A DNA stretch of 64,000 nt from contig NZ_JABBGB010000001.1 in NCBI RefSeq assembly GCF_012927185.1, forward strand, positions 1,116,001 through 1,180,000, written 5' to 3'. Below, in pieces: positions 16,012-24,400 of the stretch (its first letter is position 1; each line of letters opens with the position of its first letter). The translations under genes were made by a program, and so were the position numbers. The notes under the pieces were generated by a model that saw nothing but the letters and a program-made list of their open reading frames with translations, did no database searches and was not told where the DNA came from. The stretch is from Pseudoflavitalea sp. G-6-1-2. Its GTDB lineage: Bacteria; Bacteroidota; Bacteroidia; Chitinophagales; Chitinophagaceae.

Positions 16012-18051
16012 TCATCTGATCACCAGTTTCTTCAGATAACTTTTGTTGTCGTGTAAAATGCGCAGCATGTACATGCCGGGAGCAAGTTGCGGCACTTCGA
16101 TGGTTTTGTTGAAGTGACCAACAAAGCCGGGATAGCTCGCTTCGTATGCTTTCTGTCCGATGCTGTTGAGAACACTGATATGCAGATCTGCTTTCTTCGT
16201 TACCGTGAATTCAGTTACGAATTTTCCTTTGCTTGGGTTTGGCGATACAGTGAGTGCAATATTGGTGGCATCTACATTCTGAATGCCGGTTACTACTGAA
16301 GCCACACCGCTGACGATAAGTGAGAATGCCTGCGAACCGCGGGCCAGTGAGGTTTTGTGCGATACGGTGATCACATAGGTTTTGCCTGCTACCGGATTGG
16401 GTATTTCAATTTTCTCTACGTTATCTACGATATTGTCTCCTTTGGTGGCTGCCGCTGATGGGTTTGTTCTATCGAGTTTCCAGGGATAGTACATAGTTCC
16501 GTCGGAGGCAAGGCTTACACGGAGATCGAGATCGTGTACGAGTTTCGGAGTAGGATCATTGAGCGTGCCGTTGGGGGTTACGCTTCCTTTGGGATCGGTC
16601 CAGCAGATTGTTGCGGTGAGCGGCTCGCCGTCCCGCGCAGTAACACCAATCGTATAGGTGGTGCCGTTATTGAGCACTTTTTCCTGAATGATTTGCTTTT
16701 TCGCCGATTCGAAATCATCTGTGATGGTAGTGGCTGCTTTGGCGATATTGGCCAGTCCCCAGCCAAACTGGTAATCAGGGCCGGCAGCCGGGCCTGCTTC
16801 GTCGGCGGTATGAATGATCAATCCTCTCAGCGTAGCCGATCGCATGAATGCACCACCATGCTTTTGCGCATAGTATTCCTGCAACAGTGCGAGAGAACCA
16901 GAAATATTGGGAGTGGACATCGATGTTCCGTTCAACGATGCATATAGAGTATTCCCCGCATTTGAAGTTGATAACAGGCCAACACCATCAGCCACAATAT
17001 CTGGTTTGATGCGTCCATCATCTGTTGGCCCCCAGCTGCTGAATGGTGCAATGGTAACACTTGAAGCACCTGTGTAACCCGCTGTAAGCGGATACACTGC
17101 ACCTACGGTGAGTATGTTCTTTGCTGTACCGTAGGTAGTGATGATGTCATAGCCGTCGTTGCTGCTGATCCCCGCAGGGCGATTACCAGCATCGGCCATC
17201 ACGCCGCTGCTGTTGTATCGCCAGTATGGCTGGCCTACTGCGGGTCCTTTAAGCGATCGGTTATTGCCGGATGATTTTACAATGAGATAATAAGGAGCAT
17301 TGTATGCGATCGAATCCCAGACCTGAGTGTCGGATGAATAGAATCCGAAACGGGGGTCTTCATTGCGGTTGTACGGTCCCCAGAATTCCCACCGGTTACC
17401 TTCATTCTGATTGACGAACCATCCTCCGATTTCCCCATAGGAGTGATTTGATATCAGCAGGTTCGGCGCTTCGCTCATCATTTCGGAGATATGATCGTCG
17501 AAGTCGTGTGTGATCAGTTTGGGTAATCCATAGGCCATACCTCTGGCAAGTGGATTACCTGCTCCGCTGCCCATCATCGTGCCGGCCACATGGGTTGAAT
17601 GGAGAATTACCGATGCGAGATCTTTGTTGGTGATCCTTCCGGTAAGATCCTGGTGAGTGGTTAGCACATTGCCACCATCCCAAAGCGCAACTTTGTTGAG
17701 CATAGAGCTGGAGCTGCCGCTAAGACTCAGTCCAAGACTTCCTCCAGAATATAATTTATTGGTGCTGATAGTGGCCGCAGCATCGCTGTTATTATCTGTA
17801 ATGAGATAAACCGGATTGCCGTAAGCATCTGTTCCCTGCAATATGGCGATACCGCCATTTTTGTCCTGAATAGACAGTGCCCAGCGCTTCTCCACCGCCA
17901 GTGTTTTCAGCTTTTCATAAGCTACCCGTTGCTTTACGGCATGCAATTCGCCCGCCGAACGGAGGATGGCCGATTCTGTCCGGATCTGTGAAAAAGCATG
18001 TATGCCCGAAAATGCTGCAATGGCTAAAAGTGTAAATTTGGTCGGGAGCAT
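16012..18051 (-). CDS. Secreted subtilisin-like (S8) protease with type IX sorting domain
   Basis: 679 aa. A signal peptide (about 1-21) and propeptide-like region precede an S8 domain with Asp125 (VALWDGGNV), His154 (HSTHVAGTMMG), oxyanion Asn263 (KSSGNN) and Ser377 (NGTSMSTPNISG). A beta domain follows (about 460-590). The last ~75 residues are a type A type IX secretion C-terminal domain: VSPNPSKGKFVTEF, LHISVLNSIGQ, LAPGMYMLRI, ending KKLVIR. The protein should therefore be exported across the outer membrane and anchored or released as an extracellular protease. It is transcribed alone, toward the bidirectional terminator shared with the Deg protease gene. Confidence 0.92.
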   Translation of the reverse strand: MLPTKFTLLAIAAFSGIHAFSQIRTESAILRSAGELHAVKQRVAYEKLKTLAVEKRWALSIQDKNGGIAILQGTDAYGNPVYLITDNNSDAAATISTNKLYSGGSLGLSLSGSSSSMLNKVALWDGGNVLTTHQDLTGRITNKDLASVILHSTHVAGTMMGSGAGNPLARGMAYGLPKLITHDFDDHISEMMSEAPNLLISNHSYGEIGGWFVNQNEGNRWEFWGPYNRNEDPRFGFYSSDTQVWDSIAYNAPYYLIVKSSGNNRSLKGPAVGQPYWRYNSSGVMADAGNRPAGISSNDGYDIITTYGTAKNILTVGAVYPLTAGYTGASSVTIAPFSSWGPTDDGRIKPDIVADGVGLLSTSNAGNTLYASLNGTSMSTPNISGSLALLQEYYAQKHGGAFMRSATLRGLIIHTADEAGPAAGPDYQFGWGLANIAKAATTITDDFESAKKQIIQEKVLNNGTTYTIGVTARDGEPLTATICWTDPKGSVTPNGTLNDPTPKLVHDLDLRVSLASDGTMYYPWKLDRTNPSAAATKGDNIVDNVEKIEIPNPVAGKTYVITVSHKTSLARGSQAFSLIVSGVASVVTGIQNVDATNIALTVSPNPSKGKFVTEFTVTKKADLHISVLNSIGQKAYEASYPGFVGHFNKTIEVPQLAPGMYMLRILHDNKSYLKKLVIR

Positions 18052-18137
18052 GTATAGTTTTTAATATTTACTGAAAAAGCAATAATTTGGTCGGCTGCTA
18101 AGATGTGCCGCTAAATTTAATATTTATTCTCAAGGCT

Positions 18138-18602
18138 ATGATGGTAAAAAAAATGGTGCTTTCGTTAACATTGCTTGCAATGGTAATTGTACTCGGATCT
18201 TTTGCTCCTTTTGTCTGTAAAAACGGAGGGATCAAAGGCAAAATATACCTGGTTGCAGGAAATCAGATGCCGAATATCGGTCAGCCGCTTCCCGGAAAAA
18301 CACCTCTGCAAACTACCCTGTACATTTATGAACTCACCAATGTTAATCAGGTTACAAGAGCCGATGTGTATTCTTCTTTCTATAAATCGATCAATACCAA
18401 ATTGGTAAAAAAAATCCAGTCGGGCAAGAACGGAGCTTTCAAGGTTAAACTTCCTCCCGGACAATATTCCTTATTCGTGAAAAAAGACAGTCTCTTTTAT
18501 GCCAATATTTTCGATGGCAAAAACAATATCAATCCCGTTACAGTAGAAAAAGGCAAATATGCCGATGTTGAAGTGCGGGCAGATTATGATGCCGTTTATT
18601 GA
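18138..18602 (+). CDS. Exported protein with carboxypeptidase-regulatory-like fold, unknown function
   Basis: 154 aa from the tandem ATGs at 18138; an in-frame ATG at 18105 would only lengthen the n-region. A signal peptide (MMVKKMVLSLTLLAMVIVLG) is followed by GGIKGKIYLVAGNQMP, a long loop, then NGAFKVKLPPGQYSLFVKKDS and EVRADYDAVY. The G-K-L-P-P-G-x-Y-S-L pattern is typical of carboxypeptidase-regulatory-like or transthyretin-like beta-sandwich domains. No partner is obvious; a DUF4421 gene follows 81 bases later. Fold suggestion moderate, function unknown. Confidence 0.65.
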   Translation: MMVKKMVLSLTLLAMVIVLGSFAPFVCKNGGIKGKIYLVAGNQMPNIGQPLPGKTPLQTTLYIYELTNVNQVTRADVYSSFYKSINTKLVKKIQSGKNGAFKVKLPPGQYSLFVKKDSLFYANIFDGKNNINPVTVEKGKYADVEVRADYDAVY

Positions 18603-18683
18603 TCCCCGTTTTTTGCAGGTATGTCAATTGCATGGCAATAGTACCGGAAATCAATTGTAAATCCGAAAAGTGAACCCATTGCT

Positions 18684-19715
18684 ATGCGGCATAAGCGTTT
18701 TATGAAAAAGAACTGGCTGATGATTGTTATGCTGGCAGGCTGTTGCCATGCTTCAGCGCAACAATCAAAAGATCATGATACAGATTACTACGAGAGCTAT
18801 CCCGATCTTGTAACTGCAAGAACTTACTTCTCTCAGAAATTCACTAATCTGATCATCAAAGGAAGTCGCCGGGAAGAAGACCTGAAGTATCGTCCCAATA
18901 CCACTCTCAACTACGGCATTGGCGGCACTTACGGATGGTTCACGCTCAATCTCGCATATGGATTCAGCTTTCTCAACAGAGGCAATTCGAGTAAGGGAAA
19001 AACCCGTTACCTCGATCTTCAAAGCCATGTGTATACGCGGAAGATGAGCATCGATCTCTTCGGGCAGTTCTACAAAGGCTTCTATCTCGACCCACAGGGA
19101 ACAGCAACCGATAAAGACAAATACTACAAGCGACCCGATATCAAAGTGCGACATATGGGCGCCGCCGTCTATTACATCGTAGACTGGGACAGGCTTTCCA
19201 TGCGCGCAGCCATGCTTCAAACAGAGTGGCAGAAAAAATCTGCAGGCAGCCTGCTGGTTGGCGGTGAAGTGTATTATGGATACAGCAAGGGAGACAGTGC
19301 GCTGCTTCCGGGCCTTCTCGATAATTATTATTCGCAGGATGGGGTTACAAAGATTCGGTACTTCGATATCGGGCCAGGCATCGGTTATGCCTATACGTAT
19401 GTTCACAAAGAACATTTCTTTGCCATGGGTGGCATCACGGGAAGTCTGCCCATCAACTTCATGAAAGAAATAAGGGATAGCAAAAGCGACAGAAAAACCA
19501 CCATCAGTCCTGACCTTATGTTGAGAATTGGAGTAGGATACAGCAATGAGAACTTCAATATCAGTGCCACATTCGTGAATAATATGTTCACCACCAAAGG
19601 CAATAGTGGCAAGTATCAGGTGAATACAGGCAATATGAGACTGAACGCCGCGTGGAGATTCGACCCTGGCCCCAGTGCAAAACGAACCTTGAAATTTTTC
19701 AGATCAAAAGTATAA
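18684..19715 (+). CDS. DUF4421 outer-membrane protein
   Basis: 343 aa (ATG 18702 is an alternative start, MKKNWLMIVMLAGCCHASAQ). After the signal peptide the sequence matches DUF4421: YYESYPDLVTARTYFSQKF, then amphipathic strands (YRPNTTLNYGIGGTYGWFTLNLAYGF, LDLQSHVYTRKMSIDLFGQFYKGFYL) and a final strand MRLNAAWRF. These proteins are predicted outer-membrane beta barrels restricted largely to Bacteroidota, with no known transport substrate. A bidirectional terminator separates it from adk on the opposite strand. Family assignment good. Confidence 0.82.
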   Translation: MRHKRFMKKNWLMIVMLAGCCHASAQQSKDHDTDYYESYPDLVTARTYFSQKFTNLIIKGSRREEDLKYRPNTTLNYGIGGTYGWFTLNLAYGFSFLNRGNSSKGKTRYLDLQSHVYTRKMSIDLFGQFYKGFYLDPQGTATDKDKYYKRPDIKVRHMGAAVYYIVDWDRLSMRAAMLQTEWQKKSAGSLLVGGEVYYGYSKGDSALLPGLLDNYYSQDGVTKIRYFDIGPGIGYAYTYVHKEHFFAMGGITGSLPINFMKEIRDSKSDRKTTISPDLMLRIGVGYSNENFNISATFVNNMFTTKGNSGKYQVNTGNMRLNAAWRFDPGPSAKRTLKFFRSKV

Positions 19716-19762
19716 CCTAAGAAGAAGCTGGTAGGGTGGGCTGAGTGCCATCCTGAAAAGAA

Positions 19763-19795
19763 AAACGGTATGCTGCTGGTGGCAACATACCGTTT
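19763..19795. terminator. Bidirectional terminator between DUF4421 gene and adk
   Basis: AAACGGTATG (19763-19772) and CATACCGTTT (19786-19795) form a 10-bp stem; T-rich sequence follows on the minus strand side. Confidence 0.75.
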
Positions 19796-19806
19796 AAGCA
19801 AAAGAT

Positions 19807-20388
19807 TTATACTGATTGTTTGGCTTCGATCTCTCTTACAAGTGAACGGAAGATATCGTCGATGCTTCCTTCTCCTTTCACGTGTTTTACTTTTCCAGAC
19901 TGTTCGTAGTGGCCTGCAACGGGAGCTGTTTTGTTCTGATACTCTACAAAGCGGGCGCGGATTACGTTTTCGTCTTTGTCGTCGGGTCTTCCTGAAGACT
20001 GACCGCGAAGCAGCATGCGCTTCACCAGTTCTTCTTCATTTACTTCCAGTGCCAGCACTATGGAGATCTCTTCACCCACTTCGGAAAGCAGGTTGTCGAG
20101 TGCTTCTGCCTGTGCAACTGTGCGGGGAAATCCGTCGAACAGAAAGCCTTTGGCCTGAGGATTAGCCTTCAGCGCAGAACCGATCATGCCAACTACCACT
20201 GCATCGGGTACCAGCTGACCGTTATCCATCAGCTTTTTAGCTTCCAGACCAAGCGCGGTCTGATTGGCGATCTCTTCACGGAGCAGATTGCCCGTAGAGA
20301 GATGGATTAATCCGTACTGAGCGACCAGTTTATCTGACTGAGTTCCTTTTCCGCTGCCGGGAGGTCCGAATAAGATCAAATTGAACAT
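19807..20388 (-). CDS. adk: Adenylate kinase
   Basis: 193 aa from ATG 20388 (MFNLILFGPPGSGKGTQ). P-loop GPPGSGKGT is at residues 8-16, the AMP-binding region reads HLSTGNLLREEI, FLFDGFPRTVAQAEAL covers the NMP/core region, and RGQSSGRPDDKDENVIRARF the short LID. This is the short, zinc-free LID form typical of Bacteroidota. It interconverts ATP and AMP with two ADP in the cytoplasm. The in-frame region upstream of 20388 is non-coding and contains TATATTTG (20418-20411), an exact -7 element. Confidence 0.95.
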   Translation of the reverse strand: MFNLILFGPPGSGKGTQSDKLVAQYGLIHLSTGNLLREEIANQTALGLEAKKLMDNGQLVPDAVVVGMIGSALKANPQAKGFLFDGFPRTVAQAEALDNLLSEVGEEISIVLALEVNEEELVKRMLLRGQSSGRPDDKDENVIRARFVEYQNKTAPVAGHYEQSGKVKHVKGEGSIDDIFRSLVREIEAKQSV

Positions 20389-20410
20389 GATACTACACTT
20401 GGTGAGGGGA

Positions 20411-20418
20411 CAAATATA
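20411..20418 (-). promoter_or_regulatory. Probable adk -7 element
   Basis: TATATTTG on the minus strand matches TAnnTTTG exactly, 22 bases before the adk ATG. A -33 TTTG was not found at the expected spacing. Confidence 0.45.
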
Positions 20419-20536
20419 CTGAAGCATCGTTAGAAATCTTTTAACATTCGGGAGTTTCTGACTAAAAAGCAACAGGTAATTCGGCTAACATCTGTTAATT
20501 TTCAATCGGCATGCATCGCACCGAACTTGCTGTACG

Positions 20537-20544
20537 TACATTTG
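20537..20544 (+). promoter_or_regulatory. Probable msrB -7 element
   Basis: TACATTTG matches TAnnTTTG exactly, ending 15 bases before the msrB ATG, so the mRNA leader would be only about 10 bases. Confidence 0.45.
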
Positions 20545-20559
20545 TTATAAATAGGTATT

Positions 20560-21153
20560 ATGAAGCGAAACCTGCACAGGGCGCTGATTCTGCCCCTCAT
20601 ATTATTGATGACCACTGCACTGCAGCAGTGCAGCTATTCGCAAACCTCTCCTTCCAATCAGAAAAAAATCAATATGGATAGCAGCAAAAAAAACAATCCG
20701 TCCTATTCCCGTACTGATACCGGAAAGGTGAATCTCAGTGAAGAAGAATGGAAAAAGATCCTGCCCGCCGATGTGTACCAGATAGCGCGCCAGAAAGGAA
20801 CGGAGCGTCCGTGGACCAGCAAGTACGAGAACTCCAAAGAGATCGGCACGTACTACTGTGCCGTATGCGGAAACCCGCTTTTCAAGAGCGATACCAAATT
20901 CGAAAGCGGATGTGGCTGGCCCAGCTTTTACGAGCCGGTAACCAAGGGCAGCATCATCTACCAGCCCGATCATTCCCATGGAATGGACAGAACCGAAGTG
21001 CAATGCGGTCGCTGCAAAAGCCACCTGGGGCACGTTTTCGATGATGGTCCCCCCCCAACAGGCCTTCGTTACTGCATCAATGGCGTAGTACTCGACTTCG
21101 AAAAAGCACAGGCGGCAGAGAAGAAATATAAGGAGGATAAGGAAGGGCAGTAG
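20560..21153 (+). CDS. msrB: Exported peptide-methionine (R)-S-oxide reductase MsrB
   Basis: 197 aa. An N-terminal signal sequence (about 1-24, ending LQQCSYSQ) precedes a low-complexity linker and a complete MsrB domain (about 55-185). The zinc site is CAVC (100-103) and CGRC (149-152), the recycling Cys is Cys118 in SGCGWPSF, and the catalytic Cys is Cys172 in RYCING. MsrB reduces methionine-R-sulfoxide in proteins; the signal sequence places this one in the envelope. Cys24 could be a lipidation site, but the preceding residues (LQQ) are a poor lipobox. A run of eight C residues at 21049-21056 lies inside the gene without breaking the frame. The rlmD gene starts 16 bases downstream. Confidence 0.93.
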   Translation: MKRNLHRALILPLILLMTTALQQCSYSQTSPSNQKKINMDSSKKNNPSYSRTDTGKVNLSEEEWKKILPADVYQIARQKGTERPWTSKYENSKEIGTYYCAVCGNPLFKSDTKFESGCGWPSFYEPVTKGSIIYQPDHSHGMDRTEVQCGRCKSHLGHVFDDGPPPTGLRYCINGVVLDFEKAQAAEKKYKEDKEGQ

Positions 21154-21157
21154 ATGC

Positions 21158-21165
21158 TATCTTTG
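21158..21165 (+). promoter_or_regulatory. Possible rlmD -7 element with leaderless start
   Basis: TATCTTTG matches TAnnTTTG exactly and ends only 4 bases before the rlmD ATG at 21170. If used, transcription would start at or next to the A of the start codon. No -33 TTTG is visible, so readthrough from msrB is an alternative. Confidence 0.35.
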
Positions 21166-21169
21166 CAGC

Positions 21170-22573
21170 ATGAGAAAGAAGAATCAGGTTTTGCAAAGTA
21201 TTGTGGTTGAGGACTATGCAGCGGAAGGAAAGGCAATCGCCCGGCTGGAAGGCAAAGTAGTTTTCATTGAAGGCGCCGTACCCGGAGATGTGGTAGACGT
21301 GCGCCTTTCCAAAAATAAAAAGGAATGGGCCGAAGGAAAAGCGGTGCATTTTCATGAATTCTCCAAAGACCGGGTGGAACCTTTTTGCTCCCACTTCGGC
21401 GTATGCGGAGGCTGCAAATGGCAGATGCTTCCCTACGAAAAACAGGCCGCTTACAAACAGCACGAAGTGGCACAGAACCTGAAACGGATCGGCAAAATCC
21501 CTCTCCCCGAAATGGAGCCCATCCTCGGATGCGAGCAAACCCGCCGCTACCGTAACAAACTCGAATTCACTTTCAGCAACAAACGATACCTGCTCCCCGA
21601 AGAAATTGAGGCTGCGGACGAACTGCCACAGGAAAATGCCCTCGGCTTCCATGTTCCCCGCCTCTTCGATAAGATCATCGATATCCAAACCTGCCACCTG
21701 ATGGAAGAACCGGCCAATGCCGTGAAAAACACCATCCGCGATTTTGCGAAGCAGGAAGGATACACATTCTACGATATCAGGCAACATCAGGGATGGCTTC
21801 GTACCCTCATCATCAGAGTGGCCACTACCGGCGAAGTGATGGTGAACGTATGCTTCGGGTATGAGGATGCCAAAGAACGCAAGAAGTTATTCGATCACCT
21901 GTTGCAGCACGTGCCTGCCATCACTACGCTGTTGTATACCATCAATCCCAAAAAGAACGATACCATCTACGATCTGGAACCCAAAGTGTACACCGGAAAC
22001 GGCTACATTACGGAAAAGCTCGAATCCCTCAGCTTCAAGATCGGGCCGAAATCTTTCTTTCAGACCAATACCAGCCAGGGCGAAAGATTATATCAGGTAA
22101 CCCGCGAATTTGCCGAACTAACCGGCAAAGAAACTGTTTATGACCTGTATTGCGGAACGGGCAGCATTGGATTGTTCGTAAGCGGGCAGGCCAAAAAGAT
22201 CATTGGTGTAGAAGTGATCAAAGAAGCGATTGATGATGCACGTGAGAATGCGCGCCTCAACAATATCCACCACTCCGAGTTCTTCGCGGGCGACGTTATC
22301 GATGTGTGCGACGATGCTTTCTTTGCCCACCACGGCAAGCCCGATGTAATCATCACCGACCCTCCCCGTGCAGGCATGCACGAAAAGCTGGTGCAGAAGA
22401 TTCTCGATATGGAAGCGCCGCTGGTTGTGTATGTGAGCTGTAACCCTGCCACACAGGCCCGCGACCTGAGCCGCCTCGGAGAAAAATACGAGGTTACCAG
22501 AATCAAACCCGTGGATATGTTCCCGCAAACACATCATATCGAAAATGTGGTGCAGCTGAAACTGAAGAAATAA
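21170..22573 (+). CDS. rlmD: 23S rRNA (uracil-5-)-methyltransferase, RlmD/TrmA family
   Basis: 467 aa. An N-terminal TRAM-like domain is followed by iron-sulfur cysteines Cys73, Cys79 and Cys82 (CSHFGVCGGCKW) with a fourth in DIQTCHLMEEPA. The SAM-binding motif is VYDLYCGTGSIGLF, the DPPRAGMHEK motif is present and the catalytic Cys lies in YVSCNPATQARDL. The family methylates uracil C5 in 23S rRNA (U1939 in E. coli) or tRNA; an Fe-S-bearing single copy of this type is usually called RlmD, but RlmCD or TrmA-like specificity cannot be excluded. It follows msrB by 16 bases on the same strand. Confidence 0.88.
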   Translation: MRKKNQVLQSIVVEDYAAEGKAIARLEGKVVFIEGAVPGDVVDVRLSKNKKEWAEGKAVHFHEFSKDRVEPFCSHFGVCGGCKWQMLPYEKQAAYKQHEVAQNLKRIGKIPLPEMEPILGCEQTRRYRNKLEFTFSNKRYLLPEEIEAADELPQENALGFHVPRLFDKIIDIQTCHLMEEPANAVKNTIRDFAKQEGYTFYDIRQHQGWLRTLIIRVATTGEVMVNVCFGYEDAKERKKLFDHLLQHVPAITTLLYTINPKKNDTIYDLEPKVYTGNGYITEKLESLSFKIGPKSFFQTNTSQGERLYQVTREFAELTGKETVYDLYCGTGSIGLFVSGQAKKIIGVEVIKEAIDDARENARLNNIHHSEFFAGDVIDVCDDAFFAHHGKPDVIITDPPRAGMHEKLVQKILDMEAPLVVYVSCNPATQARDLSRLGEKYEVTRIKPVDMFPQTHHIENVVQLKLKK

Positions 22574-22660
22574 TCATCATTCAGGCAAGAAATTTCACTG
22601 GAGGTTAGCCCATTCGGGTAAACATGCCGATATTAGAGAAATAAAAAAGGAATCAGGAAT

Positions 22661-23362
22661 ATGGGAAATGTGCGATTTGGCGGTGGCTTTCCATCTGTAC
22701 CGCCGGTAATCAAGAATCTGATCATTATCAACGCACTGATGTGGCTGGCAGAGCTTACATTCAAAGATGTATTGGTAACGCCGCTGGCATTGCATTACCA
22801 GGGGTCACCGGAGTTCGGCATCTGGCAGCTGATTTCCTATATGTTCCTGCACGATACCAGAAATATCTTTCACCTGCTTTTCAATATGCTTATGCTCTGG
22901 ATGTTCGGAGCACAGCTCGAACAGCGGTGGGGAGCCAAAAGATTTCTCCTTTTTTACATTGTCTGTGGTATCGGTGCCGGACTGATTCAGTTGCTGGCCA
23001 ACCAGGTTGAACTGAACATCGTGCTCAGCAAATTCAACAGCGGCGCCATGGAGTTCAATGAATTCCGGTACCGCGCAGCCATGATTCAGTTGATTCAGGT
23101 GCTCGGCGCATCGGGAGCCATCATGGGTGTAATGGCCGGTTTCACCTATCTTAATCCCAATCAGGAACTTTTTCTCTTTCTCATACCTTTTCCTATCAAA
23201 ATGAAATATGCCATGGTGGGCTATGTGCTGATCGATCTTTTCGGCGGCATTAATCCTGGCTATGGCGGAGGGGTGGCGCATTTTGCGCACCTTGGAGGTG
23301 CTCTCTTCGGATTTATTCTGGTGATAATTATGAACCGGAATAACCGCCGCACATTTTATTAA
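22661..23362 (+). CDS. Rhomboid family intramembrane serine protease (first of two)
   Basis: 233 aa with six predicted membrane segments. Rhomboid hallmarks: YMFLHDTRNIFHLLFNMLMLWMFG with the HxxxN pattern in helix 2, the catalytic Ser in GASGAIMGVMAGF (about residue 148) and the catalytic His in VAHFAHLGGALFGF near the C-terminus. Rhomboids cleave transmembrane helices within the inner membrane. A second rhomboid gene starts 102 bases downstream on the same strand, an unusual tandem. Substrates are unknown. Confidence 0.92.
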   Translation: MGNVRFGGGFPSVPPVIKNLIIINALMWLAELTFKDVLVTPLALHYQGSPEFGIWQLISYMFLHDTRNIFHLLFNMLMLWMFGAQLEQRWGAKRFLLFYIVCGIGAGLIQLLANQVELNIVLSKFNSGAMEFNEFRYRAAMIQLIQVLGASGAIMGVMAGFTYLNPNQELFLFLIPFPIKMKYAMVGYVLIDLFGGINPGYGGGVAHFAHLGGALFGFILVIIMNRNNRRTFY

Positions 23363-23464
23363 ATGCGGAAACTTTAGCGAATATCAACTGTTAATTACAA
23401 ATAGCCGGCAGCCCCTGCTTTGGTTCTGCATGGTGTTTTGTAAATTCACCCAAAAATTTACTCC

Positions 23465-24391
23465 GTGCTGCGGGAAAACCGTTATAAGAAAAAGACCCTT
23501 CTTGGGCAGGAAGGAAACTCCCTGCTGATGCTGCTGGCGGTGCTCGCCATTCTGTTCTGTATTTTCAAGTTTTTGTTTCTGGTGTACAAAATGTCCGACT
23601 GGGCGGAAGTGGAGTATTACGACCATATCCTCAACTGGTTCAGACTTCCTGCCAACATCGAAACATTTCTGCACAGACCATGGACCCTAATCACCTATAT
23701 GTTCGTTCACGACGATGTACTGGGGCTCATCGGAAACGTGCTCTGGCTCTGGGCCTTCGGATTTATTCTGCAAGACCTCACCGGAAACGGAAAACTGGTT
23801 CCACTCTACATTTATGGAGGATTGGTTGGAGCAGCCATCTTTATCATAACGGCCAACCTGATGCCGGCACTGGCACCGGTGAAAAATCAGTTCTTTTTTG
23901 AAGGCGCCTCCGCTTCGCTGATGGCCATCGCTATCGGTACCACGGTGATGGCTCCCGGCTATCGCATCTTCCCCATGATCAATGGAGGCATTCCGCTCTG
24001 GGTGCTCACCATCATTTATGTGGCGCTCGCTTTCAGCCGTGGCATCAATATTCAAAGCACTCCCATTCTGCTGGCACATCTCGGAGCCGCAGGCATCGGA
24101 TACCTGTTTATTCAGCAACTGAAACGCGGAAGCGACTGGTCTGAATGGATGAACGAAGCATGGGACTGGGCTACCAACCTCTTCAATCCCGACAGAAGGA
24201 ACTGGAAAAAAACTGCCAAAGACGATCTCTACTATAATTCAAAAGGAACCCAACCCTTCAAAAAGATCCCTAACATTACACAGAAGCGTATCGACGAAAT
24301 ACTCGATAAGATCAATCAGCAGGGATACAGGTACCTCACGGAAGAAGAAAAAGAAATACTGAAAAGGGCTGCAGAAGATGAAGATTTGTAA
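23465..24391 (+). CDS. Rhomboid family intramembrane serine protease (second of two), long C-terminal tail
   Basis: 308 aa from a GTG start. A cytoplasmic N-terminus is followed by membrane segments; ITYMFVHDDVLGLIGNVLWLW gives the HxxxxxN-like motif, EGASASLMAIAIG the catalytic Ser and LLAHLGAAGIGYLF the catalytic His. After the last helix comes a ~90-residue soluble tail with tryptophans (SDWSEWMNEAWDWATNLFNP), then KRIDEILDKINQQGYRYLTEEEKEIL, a short helical region typical of DUF6576-like tails on Bacteroidota rhomboids. The EEP-family gene begins 9 bases after its stop, so they are probably co-transcribed. Active-site residues look intact. Confidence 0.9.
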   Translation: MLRENRYKKKTLLGQEGNSLLMLLAVLAILFCIFKFLFLVYKMSDWAEVEYYDHILNWFRLPANIETFLHRPWTLITYMFVHDDVLGLIGNVLWLWAFGFILQDLTGNGKLVPLYIYGGLVGAAIFIITANLMPALAPVKNQFFFEGASASLMAIAIGTTVMAPGYRIFPMINGGIPLWVLTIIYVALAFSRGINIQSTPILLAHLGAAGIGYLFIQQLKRGSDWSEWMNEAWDWATNLFNPDRRNWKKTAKDDLYYNSKGTQPFKKIPNITQKRIDEILDKINQQGYRYLTEEEKEILKRAAEDEDL

Positions 24392-24400
24392 ATTTAAGCA

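Noticed and set aside
20484-20497. CTAACATCTGTTAA, near match to the paa operator
   Set aside because: One half-site base differs, and it lies between adk and msrB, which have no link to phenylacetate. Probably chance.
21049-21056. Run of eight C residues inside msrB
   Set aside because: Considered as a phase-variation site, but the frame is intact and the catalytic Cys lies downstream; no other evidence for slippage.
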